From JAUWKC01 sp035529895 (GTDB lineage Bacteria; Planctomycetota; Phycisphaerae; Sedimentisphaerales; Anaerobacaceae), in assembly GCA_035529895.1 (NCBI GenBank), contig DATKVV010000009.1, forward strand, positions 1-19,295: a stretch of 19,295 nt of DNA, written 5' to 3'. This document shows positions 1-7,193 of this stretch, one piece after another (within the stretch, counting starts at the first letter, position 1; each line of letters begins with the position of its first letter). The notes under the pieces are model-generated. The model ran no database searches and had not been told where the DNA came from. It saw only the letters and a program-made list of their open reading frames with translations. Made by a program: the position numbers and the translations under genes.

Positions 1-73
1 GGTAGGCGGAGTCCCGCACGTTTTCGTATCAGCAGATACACGCCACAATAAGTTCAAAGTCAAAGGAGATTAC

Positions 74-101
74 GAACTGTGAACAACGAACTACGAACCT
101 T
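74..101. repeat. Heptameric tandem repeat, GAAC-type
   Basis: Four consecutive seven-base units beginning GAAC: GAACTGT, GAACAAC, GAACTAC, GAACCTT. The period is exactly seven, with the first four bases invariant and the last three variable. Confidence 0.65.
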
Positions 102-123
102 GTTTCGCAAGATGCGATTTCCA

Positions 124-158
124 GCGACGAGCGACCAGCGATGGGCGACGAGCGACGG
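124..158. repeat. Heptameric tandem repeat, GCGA-type
   Basis: Five consecutive seven-base units: GCGACGA, GCGACCA, GCGATGG, GCGACGA, GCGACGG. The first four bases are fixed. It has the same seven-base period as the GAAC tract 22 bases upstream but a different unit. Confidence 0.7.
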
Positions 159-210
159 ATATGCCCTCTACTTATGTCGAGAAGCCTCTACAAATTCGCA
201 TCTTTTTTGC

Positions 211-480
211 AAAACAAACCCAATTTGCCGGATGCCCAAATGAACGCAAATAAAGTATTAACAAAGGCTTATGAAAATGAAAAGCTGTTTCATTCACCAC
301 CAAAACAAACCCAAACAAACCCAATTTCCTTATGGCCAAAATGAACGTAACCTTCTTTTCAGCAAAGGATTATGAAAATGAACCACCCCTTCGGCCCCCG
401 CAAAACAAACCCAACCTGTCGCGGCGAAGCCTCCTTGCCACGCCGAAGTGCTCCACGAAGCCGGGATGGCAAAGCCGGAT
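211..480. repeat. Degenerate ~100-base repeat around AAACAAACCCAA
   Basis: Copies of ACAAACCCAA start at 214, 315 and 405. The first two copies are colinear over at least 70 bases: the conserved blocks (ACAAACCCAATTT, then ATGAACG 14 bases on, then CAAAGG-TTATGAAAATGAA 22 bases after that) are each displaced by exactly 101 bases. The third copy keeps only the left block. Shorter relatives (CAAACCCAATTT at 481, GAACCCAATTT at 623) continue to the right. The function is unknown. It resembles dispersed intergenic repeats rather than an insertion sequence, as no terminal inverted repeats or transposase are visible. Confidence 0.65.
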
Positions 481-633
481 CAAACCCAATTTATCGCAGC
501 GAAGTCGAAGCGAAGCACAGATCCCTGCGGGTGGGCTTCTCGAAATCCTCAGACCGGGGACCAAACAGAACGTCCTTCCCCCCGCCAAGTCCCATACGAA
601 GCCGGGCTGGCGAAGCCGGATCGAACCCAATTT
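455..633. repeat. 38-base direct repeat pair (455-492 and 596-633)
   Basis: Two copies 141 bases apart. Each runs ACGAAGCCGGG-TGGC, then AAGCCGGATC, then AACCCAATTT, with only three single-base differences across 38 positions. They lie in the GC-rich half of the spacer and carry the same CCCAATTT end as the longer repeat to the left. Confidence 0.7.
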
Positions 634-728
634 CAAACGCCCCACCTTCACCTCAGGCGGAACCATGCGCCCTCATCCAGTTTCTCTGGCTGCTTTTGCC
701 ACACCCGATACAATTGCCTTGCTTTCCC

Positions 729-757
729 TTGACACCGCCGCCCGCGCTCAATAAAGT
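729..757 (+). promoter_or_regulatory. Sigma70-type promoter of polA
   Basis: A perfect -35 box TTGACA (729-734), a 17-base spacer and a -10 box TAAAGT (752-757, four of six consensus bases). Transcription would start about seven bases later, at roughly 764-765, which is the A of the chosen polA ATG. There is no Shine-Dalgarno sequence before that ATG, so the message may be leaderless. Confidence 0.55.
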
Positions 758-764
758 GGCGCCA

Positions 765-3506
765 ATGGCAAAGACCCTGTACATAATCGACGGCCATGCG
801 CATATTTACGCCGCTTACTTCGCCCCCATGACTCAGCGCCTGACCAGCCCCGCGGGCGAGTCTACCAAGGCCACTTATATCTTCACGATGGCCGTCCTCG
901 GCCTTATCCAGCGACAAAAGCCCGACATGCTCGCCGTGGCCCTCGACAGCAAGGCCCCGACCTTCCGAAGCGAAATCTACGCCGACTACAAGGCCCACCG
1001 GCCGCCCATGCCCGATGATATGCCCGCCCAGATTGGCCGCATTGAGCAGATTCTCGAAGCGATGAACATACCCATGCTTCGCCTGGACGGGTACGAGGCC
1101 GATGACATAATCGGCACCCTGGCCAAAAAGGCCGCCGGCGAAGGCCACGATGTATTCATCTGTTCGAGCGACAAGGATGTTCTTCAACTGCTCGACGACC
1201 ATATCAGCGCCTTCGATATGAAGACCGCCACCGCCAGAGATGTTAAGACAATGGCCGATGAAATGGGCGTAACCCCACAGCAGTTTCTCGACTGTCTCGC
1301 CCTCCAGGGTGACACCACCGACAATGTCCCCGGCATCCCCGACGTCGGCCCCAAAACCGCGCTCGACTGGATTCGCAAGTACGGCTCCATCGAAAACCTC
1401 TACGAACACGTCGATGAAATCAAAGGCAAACGAGGCGACAACCTCCGCAAGTTCAGGGAAAATGTCGCCTTGAGCAAGGAGCTTGTTACCATCGACTGCA
1501 ATGTCCCCATCGAAATCGACTGCGACAATCTGGCCCTCAAGGACTTCGACAAAGCTCGACTGGCCGAACTCTTCACCGAACTTGGTTTCAGCCGGCTGCT
1601 CACCCAGTTGGGCCTCGAAGCTGCGCCGGCCGCTCAGCCCGCTGCGCCCCAAAAACCCACCGTCAAGCAGGATTTGGGCAAACCCGATTCGGCCCGAACC
1701 ATCGGCCACGATTATCAGCTCATAGATACCCAGGAAAAATTCCAAAAATTCATGGCCGACCTTAAGAAACAAAAACTCTTTGCCGTCGATACCGAGACTA
1801 CTTCCATCGAGCCTATGAGGGCCGAGCTTGTCGGCATAAGTTTCGCCTGGCAGCCCCATCAGGCCTTCTATCTTCCCGTAAAGGCCCCGCTGGGTACGAA
1901 GCATCTCGACATTGCCGCCGTGCGCCAAAAACTCGCACCAATATTGGCCGACGAAAACGCAAGGAAAATCGGGCAGAATATAAAGTACGACATGCTCGTC
2001 CTCCAAAACGCCGGCCTGCCCGTCAAGGGCGTTTACTTCGACACGATGGTCGCTTCTTATTGTCTCGACCCGGAGCGCAGCAGCCATTCGATGGACAGCA
2101 TGGCTCTGGATTTTCTCAACTATGAATGCATCCCCATCTCGGCCCTCATTGGCAAGGGCAGGAACCAGCTTACGTTTGATATGGTGGACACTGCCGCCGC
2201 CTGCGAATACTCCGCCGAGGATGCCGACATAACTTTTCAACTGTACCAATATCTTAAAGACCGCCTCGAAAGACAGCAGCCGCTCAAAAAATTATTTGAA
2301 GAAGTGGAAATGCCTCTGGTCCCGGTCCTGGCTGTTATGGAGCGCAACGGCGTCTCGCTCAACACCTCGCTGCTGCGCGAAATGTCCGGCGAAATTAACG
2401 AGACGCTCGAAAGCGTCACCGACCAAATTTATGACCTCGCGGGCTCCGTCTTCAACATCGATTCTCCCAAGCAGCTTGGCGAGATTCTCTTCGACCGCCT
2501 CGGCCTCAAATCCATTCGCATCGGCAAGGCCGGCCGAAGCACCGACGCCGCCGTCCTCGAAGAGCTCGCCGACTACCATCCCATCGTTGAGCTGATTCTG
2601 CAGTACCGCACGCTCAGCAAGCTGCGAAATACCTATGTGGACAAGCTCGGCTCGTTAATCAATCCGCATACGGGCCGTGTCCACGCCTCGTTCAACCAGA
2701 CCGTCACCGCCACCGGCCGGCTCAGCTCCAGCGACCCCAACCTGCAGAATATCCCCATCCGCACCGAGCTGGGCAGAAAAATCCGCGCAGCTTTCGCCCC
2801 GGAAAAAAAGACCGATTGCATACTCAGCGCGGACTATTCCCAGATTGAGCTTCGGCTGCTGGCGCATTTTTCGAAAGACCCTGCCCTTATGGCCGCCTTC
2901 GCCGCCGACCAGGACATCCACCGCTTCGTCGCCTCCCAGATTTACAATGTCCCCATCGAGCAGGTTACCGGCGAAATGCGCTCCAACTGCAAGGCCGTCA
3001 ACTTCGGCATCATTTACGGCCAGGGTCCCTTCGGCCTGTCGCGCACAACCGGCATAAGCCAGACCGAGGCCAGGAAGTTTATCGACGACTATTTCGCACG
3101 TTACAGCTCCATCCGCAAATTCCTCGACTGGTGCGTCGCGGCGGCCAGGCGCACCGGCTACGCCGAGACGATTCTGGGTCGCCGGCGAAAAATCCAAAAC
3201 CTAAACAGCAAAAACGCCAACAAGCGTGCCCAGGCCGAACGTCTGGCCGTCAACACTGTGATTCAAGGCTCCGCCGCCGATTTAATCAAGGTGGCAATGA
3301 TAGCCATTCAAAGAAGAATAGAAACTGAAGAGTTGCCCATCCGCATGGTCCTTCAAGTTCATGACGAACTGGTTTTCGAGCTGCCCGCCGGCGAGGCCGA
3401 AAAGCACGCGCGGTGGATACGAAGGGAAATGACCGAAGCGATAAAGCTCGATGTCCCCCTGAAGGTCGATATCAACTGCGGCCCGACGTGGCTGAGCGAA
3501 AAATAG
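765..3506 (+). CDS. polA: DNA polymerase I
   Basis: A 913-residue DNA polymerase I, the usual family length, for gap filling, Okazaki primer removal and repair synthesis. Three domains are visible. The 5' nuclease is about residues 1-290, opening TLYIIDGHAHIY with acidic clusters such as EADD (111-114). The 3'-5' exonuclease is about 320-505 and looks proofreading-competent: Exo I DTE at 342-344, Exo II N405 to D409, Exo III Y482 to D486. The polymerase is about 510-913: motif A DYSQIELR (690-697), motif B with K743, F747 and Y751, motif C VHDE (865-868). The frame stays open for 131 codons upstream of this ATG, but that stretch is repeat DNA and the homologous N-terminus begins at MAKTLY. 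The promoter at 729-757 also puts the transcript start here. It is flanked downstream by accessory DNA. Confidence 0.97.
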   Translation: MAKTLYIIDGHAHIYAAYFAPMTQRLTSPAGESTKATYIFTMAVLGLIQRQKPDMLAVALDSKAPTFRSEIYADYKAHRPPMPDDMPAQIGRIEQILEAMNIPMLRLDGYEADDIIGTLAKKAAGEGHDVFICSSDKDVLQLLDDHISAFDMKTATARDVKTMADEMGVTPQQFLDCLALQGDTTDNVPGIPDVGPKTALDWIRKYGSIENLYEHVDEIKGKRGDNLRKFRENVALSKELVTIDCNVPIEIDCDNLALKDFDKARLAELFTELGFSRLLTQLGLEAAPAAQPAAPQKPTVKQDLGKPDSARTIGHDYQLIDTQEKFQKFMADLKKQKLFAVDTETTSIEPMRAELVGISFAWQPHQAFYLPVKAPLGTKHLDIAAVRQKLAPILADENARKIGQNIKYDMLVLQNAGLPVKGVYFDTMVASYCLDPERSSHSMDSMALDFLNYECIPISALIGKGRNQLTFDMVDTAAACEYSAEDADITFQLYQYLKDRLERQQPLKKLFEEVEMPLVPVLAVMERNGVSLNTSLLREMSGEINETLESVTDQIYDLAGSVFNIDSPKQLGEILFDRLGLKSIRIGKAGRSTDAAVLEELADYHPIVELILQYRTLSKLRNTYVDKLGSLINPHTGRVHASFNQTVTATGRLSSSDPNLQNIPIRTELGRKIRAAFAPEKKTDCILSADYSQIELRLLAHFSKDPALMAAFAADQDIHRFVASQIYNVPIEQVTGEMRSNCKAVNFGIIYGQGPFGLSRTTGISQTEARKFIDDYFARYSSIRKFLDWCVAAARRTGYAETILGRRRKIQNLNSKNANKRAQAERLAVNTVIQGSAADLIKVAMIAIQRRIETEELPIRMVLQVHDELVFELPAGEAEKHARWIRREMTEAIKLDVPLKVDINCGPTWLSEK

Positions 3507-3534
3507 CTGGCCCACGAAGGAAAGTGAAAAATCA

Positions 3535-3551
3535 ATCCGCCTCGGGCGGAT
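3535..3551. repeat. Short perfect hairpin after polA
   Basis: ATCCGCC, loop TCG, GGCGGAT: a perfect seven-base-pair stem 29 bases after the polA stop. There is no T-run on the plus strand. On the minus strand it is followed by GATTTTTC. It may help end polA transcription or be a small dispersed palindrome. Confidence 0.45.
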
Positions 3552-3596
3552 AAAAGTGGAAAAGGCAAAAATACAGATTAAAAGTCAAAAACTGGA

Positions 3597-3623
3597 TTGA
3601 CGATGCGGTTGGGTGTTTATAAT
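3597..3623 (+). promoter_or_regulatory. Possible upstream promoter of the ORF6N gene
   Basis: TTGACG (3597-3602) and a perfect TATAAT (3618-3623), but separated by only 15 bases, shorter than the preferred 16-18. It lies 147 bases before the ORF6N start. The promoter at 3704-3732 is better spaced. Confidence 0.35.
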
Positions 3624-3703
3624 TGCGGGGGAGTGTGCGCTATAAACTTGCCCTATTTTAGACAGTATCCCCGCTGACAGTGAAGTAAAAAAGCGGAAAA
3701 TTA

Positions 3704-3732
3704 TTGTCTTTTGTGGCCGGATGAGATATGCT
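3704..3732 (+). promoter_or_regulatory. Promoter of the ORF6N gene
   Basis: TTGTCT (3704-3709), a 17-base spacer, TATGCT (3727-3732). The predicted start near 3739 gives a leader of about 30 bases carrying TAAGGA (3758-3763), seven bases before the GTG start. Confidence 0.5.
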
Positions 3733-3770
3733 TATGGGCATGGAAAAGGTTCTGATTTAAGGACAAACTT

Positions 3771-4289
3771 GTGGAAAAACCGGCTGCAATTATCCCCGTT
3801 GAACGTATCCAGAAATGCATTTTGCTGATACGCAAACAGAAGGTTATTTTGGACAATGATTTGGCTGTGCTTTACGGCGTCGAAACAAAAACACTTAATC
3901 AATCTGTAAGACGTAATATCAGGCGATTCCCTTCTGATTTCATGTTTCAACTGACAAAAGTGGAGAAAGAACAACTGGTAACAAATTGTGACCGGTTCGA
4001 GCCGCTTAAACATTCAACTTCTCTGCCCCATGCTTTCACAGAGCAAGGCGTAGCTATGTTATCAAGCGTCCTTAGAAGCCAAAGAGCAATTGAAGTAAAT
4101 ATTGCTATTATGCGCGCTTTTGTAAAACTGCGTGAAATCCTTGCAGATAATGCAGCGTTGAGGAGAAAGGTCGAAGAACATGATGTAGTGCTTAAGCAAA
4201 TATTCGAGCTTCTTAAAGCAATGATGGAGGAACGCGAGAAACCCCGTGAGCCGTTCGGCTTCCGCAGCAGAAAGAAATTGACGACCTAA
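3771..4289 (+). CDS. ORF6N domain protein (phage antirepressor-type DNA-binding)
   Basis: A 172-residue protein matching the ORF6N family. The N-terminal half (about residues 8-95) has the family pattern: a block around residues 18-35 reading LLIRKQKVILDNDLAVLYGV, then TKTLNQSVRRN, RRFPSDFMFQLT and, just before mid-protein, HAFTEQGVAMLSSVL. The C-terminal part (about 108-150) is a charged helix likely to form a coiled coil, and the end is basic. ORF6N domains are known from phage and mobile-element regulators; DNA binding here is by family only. The start is GTG with TAAGGA seven bases upstream. The gene is clearly more AT-rich than polA or the downstream metabolic genes, which suggests horizontal acquisition. 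No phage structural or integrase gene lies nearby, so it is an orphan. Confidence 0.85.
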   Translation: MEKPAAIIPVERIQKCILLIRKQKVILDNDLAVLYGVETKTLNQSVRRNIRRFPSDFMFQLTKVEKEQLVTNCDRFEPLKHSTSLPHAFTEQGVAMLSSVLRSQRAIEVNIAIMRAFVKLREILADNAALRRKVEEHDVVLKQIFELLKAMMEEREKPREPFGFRSRKKLTT

Positions 4290-4390
4290 TTTGCCTGAAG
4301 CGCTGGGGGCTTCTTCGAAATATAACAAGGCTCACAAGTATAAACAATGTATCGAGCGGCGGGTGGGGGTGAGGAACTGAAGGGCTAGGT

Positions 4391-5425
4391 ATGGCAAAAG
4401 AGGATGATGGGTCGAAGTCAGAGCAGGAGCGGCCACAGGTAAGAATTGGATACAAAGAGGACCAATATAGGCTTCTCAAACGGTGCTCGGACTGCAAGAA
4501 CCCAACCGAGTGGAACAAGTGGCGCCAGGAGAACCCAGGCGAACATATTTCATTACCGGGGGCACCACTACGAAGATTTTGGCTTCGGGAAGTCAACCTG
4601 CAAGGTGCCAATCTTGCCGGCGCGAAGCTACAGAATGCGCAGCTTAACGGAGCCCATCTCCAAGGTGCTTTCCTCGCGAGTGCCCGTCTGGAAGGTGCCG
4701 ACTTTGCGGGTGCCCACCTGCAAGGCGCCGTCTGTGTCAATGCACGTCTGGAAGGTACTGACTTTTCGTTAGCGCAGTTACAAGGTACCGACTTCTCAAG
4801 AGTTGTTGTTGATGGAAAAACCTTGATTTGGAGGTGCGAAATTGACCCCAAGACAAAGTTTGAGGGTGTCGGCTTGGGAAACGTGCGCATATACCCTGAA
4901 ACAAGACAACTCTTGGAATACAATATCAGGCGGATGAACTGGGAGGAATGGTATAAAAAGCATCCAAAGTGGAAGCGGCTGGTTAAGCCCTTCTGGCTGG
5001 TAAGTGATTATGGGATGTCAACGGAGCGGATTGTGTTGGCGTTTTTCGCGGCAGCTTTTGTGTTCGCAAACATCTACTATCACTGGGGACGGCTGGCACC
5101 GCCGGGGATAGTGGAGAACCTGTTTGTTGACGGGAAGGGGCAAGCTGTCCAGTGGTGGCTTGTTCCCTTGCGCACGCTTTACTTTTCGATAGTGACGCAG
5201 ACGACTTTGGGCTTCGGGGATATGTACGCAAGAGCACAAAGTATCTGGGGGCATATACTGCTCAGCTTGCAGGTCATCCTGGGCTACGTCCTCTTAGGCG
5301 CTCTGGTAACGCGCTTCGCGGTCTTGTTCACCGCTGGCGGACCTGCCGGGACATTTGTTAAGGCGAAACCAGAAGAAGAAACAAAAGGAAAAGAAAAGCC
5401 AGAAGACGAGCAAGAGAGTGAGTAA
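4391..5425 (+). CDS. Pentapeptide-repeat protein with two-TM potassium-channel pore
   Basis: 344 residues. Residues about 67-135 are pentapeptide repeats (A[N/D/K/H]L-type, e.g. VNLQGANLAGAKLQ), predicted to form a right-handed quadrilateral beta-helix. A linker (about 140-205) has aromatic, basic segments such as EEWYKKHPKW. An ion-channel module follows: TM1 about 213-231, a pore helix and filter with TTLGFGD at 271-277 (a TVGYGD-like potassium filter with Leu and Phe variants), and TM2 about 288-312. The tail (about 325-344) is acidic and highly charged. It is likely a tetrameric cation channel with the beta-helix in the cytoplasm; selectivity and gating signal are unknown. N-terminal Cys32 and Cys35 could bind metal or form a disulfide. 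GAAGGG (4379-4384) sits six bases before the ATG. It is probably a single-gene unit. Confidence 0.85.
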   Translation: MAKEDDGSKSEQERPQVRIGYKEDQYRLLKRCSDCKNPTEWNKWRQENPGEHISLPGAPLRRFWLREVNLQGANLAGAKLQNAQLNGAHLQGAFLASARLEGADFAGAHLQGAVCVNARLEGTDFSLAQLQGTDFSRVVVDGKTLIWRCEIDPKTKFEGVGLGNVRIYPETRQLLEYNIRRMNWEEWYKKHPKWKRLVKPFWLVSDYGMSTERIVLAFFAAAFVFANIYYHWGRLAPPGIVENLFVDGKGQAVQWWLVPLRTLYFSIVTQTTLGFGDMYARAQSIWGHILLSLQVILGYVLLGALVTRFAVLFTAGGPAGTFVKAKPEEETKGKEKPEDEQESE

Positions 5426-5427
5426 AT

Positions 5428-5457
5428 GCCGACCAACGCCACCGGTGGGCGGTCGGC
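5428..5457. terminator. Hairpin between convergent genes
   Basis: GCCGACC (5428-5434) pairs perfectly with GGTCGGC (5451-5457), and the loop can pair further (GCC/GGC). It lies between the 3' ends of the channel gene and the sulfatase gene, where a bidirectional terminator is expected. There is no good U-tract on either strand, so the call is cautious. Confidence 0.45.
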
Positions 5458-5490
5458 GAACGTGAAGGGACAGTCGAACGAGGCCGGATT

Positions 5491-6939
5491 CTATGACGGG
5501 GAGTAGCCCTGCCAGAAACCGCCGGGGTCGCCGACCTTATCTTTCCAACGGAGCAATTCGGCGTGGAGTCGATAGAGATGGCTGGCGTACTTCGGGTCGC
5601 GGGCGAGGTTCTTAAGCTCGGCGGGGTCGGTTTGCAGGTCGAACAACTGGGTGGTCCTTGTGCCTTCGACACAGTACTGGATGAGCTTGTAACGGTCGTC
5701 GCGGACGCTGCGCTGAATGTCCTTATAGGCGAAGAAAAGCGTGTCTCTTACGCTGGATTTTTGACCTGTGATAAGGGGCAGGAGGCTCTTGCTTTTGACG
5801 GAGTCGGGAACGGGGACGCCGGCCAGGCCGCACAGGGTCGGGTAGATATCGTGCAGGTAACAGAAGCCATCGCGCCTCTGGCCTTCGGGGATGTCGGGAC
5901 CGGAGATAATCAAGGGGACGTGGATGCTGTGCTCGTAGAGGTTTTGCTTTCCGAGCAGGCCGTGGCGGCCGACGGCCAGGCCGTTGTCGCCGGAAAAGGC
6001 AATGATTGTGTTGTCAGCCCGGCCTGTTTCTTTGAGGGCGTCGAGGACGCGACCGATTTGGGCGTCAACGTGAGTTATCATAGCGTAGTAATCGGCGATG
6101 TGCCGGCGGATTTCCTGCGGCGTCCTCGGCCAGGGTGCGAGCTGCTCATCGCGGATTCGCATCTGGCCATTATCGAAGGGGTGCTCGGGCATGAAACTCG
6201 GCGGCAGGGCGATCTTGCCGGGGTCGTACATATCGTGATATTCCTTGGGGGCCGTTCGGGGGTCGTGGGGGGCGGTATAGGAAACCCACATAAAGAAGGG
6301 CCTGTCGGTTTTATGGCCGCGGAGGAATTCTATGGCGGCGTCGCTGAACAGTTCGGAGGAGTGTTTTCCCTCGCGGTAGTGCCGTGCCTCTTTGGAATAT
6401 TTGCCGGCGGGGTCGAAGTCGTGGATGGGGACCTTGTAGTGGTCGCTCATACCGCCGAAGAATATGTTTGCGCCGGCGGTGAAGGAGCGCGCGTAAGCCT
6501 CGGGGCCGTTGTGCCATTTGCCGGTCTGGAAGGTGACGTAGCCGGCGCGGCGCAATATCTCGGGCAGGGTGGGATGCCGGTCGGGGATTGTTCGGCCGCT
6601 CTCAACCAGGTCGAAAAGGTTCCTGCCTGTAAGGAGCATGGCCCTGCTGGGCATGCAGACGGCGCCGCTGGTCGAACCCATAATATAGGCGTTCGTGAAA
6701 GTCGTGCCGGTGCGGACGAGAGTGTCCATATTCGGCGTGATTATCTCGCTGTTGCCGAGGGCGCGGATGGTGTCGAAACGCTGGTCGTCGGTGAACAGAA
6801 AGAGGATGTTGGGGCCGTTCGTCCTGGGGTTTGGTGCGCGGCTTGCCTCGGAGCAGGCCGGCAGCAGCGAAAACGCTCCGGCCGAAGCGGCGGCAAGACC
6901 CATTGTCTTAAGAAATTCTCTTCTGGTCTGATTTGGCAT
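5491..6939 (-). CDS. Tat-exported sulfatase (type I, formylglycine)
   Basis: 482 residues. The N-terminus carries a twin-arginine motif TRREFLK (5-11), a hydrophobic stretch and a lipobox-like LLPAC with Cys29, so it is probably a Tat-exported lipoprotein or envelope-anchored enzyme. The sulfatase core is complete: metal-binding DD (51-52); the formylglycine motif CMPSR with Cys95; GKWH (140-143); HDPR (225-228); SGDNG (316-320); GKQNLYEH (330-337). Cys95 would be oxidised to formylglycine, by anSME in an anaerobe. The substrate cannot be told from sequence; related enzymes act on sulfated polysaccharides, aryl sulfates or choline sulfate. AGGAGA lies just before the ATG. It is divergent from dapL, with no sugar-hydrolase neighbour. 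The long open frame on the opposite strand is a shadow of this gene. Confidence 0.93.
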   Translation of the reverse strand: MPNQTRREFLKTMGLAAASAGAFSLLPACSEASRAPNPRTNGPNILFLFTDDQRFDTIRALGNSEIITPNMDTLVRTGTTFTNAYIMGSTSGAVCMPSRAMLLTGRNLFDLVESGRTIPDRHPTLPEILRRAGYVTFQTGKWHNGPEAYARSFTAGANIFFGGMSDHYKVPIHDFDPAGKYSKEARHYREGKHSSELFSDAAIEFLRGHKTDRPFFMWVSYTAPHDPRTAPKEYHDMYDPGKIALPPSFMPEHPFDNGQMRIRDEQLAPWPRTPQEIRRHIADYYAMITHVDAQIGRVLDALKETGRADNTIIAFSGDNGLAVGRHGLLGKQNLYEHSIHVPLIISGPDIPEGQRRDGFCYLHDIYPTLCGLAGVPVPDSVKSKSLLPLITGQKSSVRDTLFFAYKDIQRSVRDDRYKLIQYCVEGTRTTQLFDLQTDPAELKNLARDPKYASHLYRLHAELLRWKDKVGDPGGFWQGYSPS

Positions 6940-7193
6940 ATAGTCTCCTTGCTCAGCGAAAAGGGCAGTTTAGCCTTGCCACAGAAGTATAATCAAAACC
7001 GGGGAGGAGGAAAGCAAAAATTAGAAAGGCAGGTCGCCTGTAACATGGCGACGTCGGCCGCGTGTCTGCGACGGACTTGACCGGCAGTGGAGGAGGTAAT
7101 ACAATGGCGGCCTTAGCTCGCTGGCAAAGGACGGAAGCACCGTGACAATCAGAGGGCGTGAGCCGCGATTTTTGCAGAAACGGAAAGGAAAAG
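6940..7193. promoter_or_regulatory. Divergent spacer between sulfatase and dapL
   Basis: This 254-base spacer must hold both promoters. A perfect TATAAT at 6988-6993 on the plus strand has no recognisable -35 box at 16-18 bases. TATACT on the minus strand (6986-6991) also lacks a good partner. The right half holds the leader peptide and hairpins described separately. No known riboswitch family was recognised. Confidence 0.35.
7104..7145 (+). CDS. Possible 13-residue leader peptide upstream of dapL
   Basis: ATG with an exceptionally strong Shine-Dalgarno, GGAGGAGG at 7089-7096, seven bases upstream. It encodes MAALARWQRTEAP and then TGA, ending 48 bases before the dapL ATG. The same stretch can fold: GCTCGC (7116-7121) with GTGAGC (7158-7163), enclosing ACGG-AAGCA-CCGT (7131-7143). 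The peptide has no lysine run as a classic attenuator would. This could be a translated leader, a decoy start or a structured RNA; only the ribosome site is clear. Confidence 0.3.
   Translation: MAALARWQRTEAP

Larger units (their letters stand above)
1..764. other. Non-coding repeat-rich region upstream of polA
   Basis: No gene is supported here. Open frames exist in several phases, but their translations only re-read the same repeat (NKPNL, KTNPI and TNPI-like peptides recur in different frames), which points to repeated DNA and not protein. Contents in order: two seven-base periodic tracts, about three diverged copies of a roughly 90-101-base unit containing AAACAAACCCAA, then a GC-rich part with a 38-base direct repeat, and finally the polA promoter. 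Nothing at the left edge looks like the end of another gene. Confidence 0.7.

Noticed and set aside
141..754. Small open frames in the first 764 bases
   Set aside because: Their translations repeat NKPNL/TNPI-like peptides in several frames, as expected from repeat DNA.
648..2249. Minus-strand open frame of 533 codons opposite polA
   Set aside because: Antisense artefact of C-rich third codon positions in polA; no recognisable domain.
5563..7080. Long plus-strand open frame of 505 codons opposite the sulfatase
   Set aside because: It is the shadow of the sulfatase gene, whose Tat signal and catalytic motifs are on the minus strand; the translation is a Gly/Val-rich sequence without motifs.
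7122..7145. Glutamine riboswitch-like string GGACGGAAGCA before dapL
   Set aside because: The other conserved parts of the motif (CGTTCA... and the downstream GAAC block) are absent, so no riboswitch call was made.
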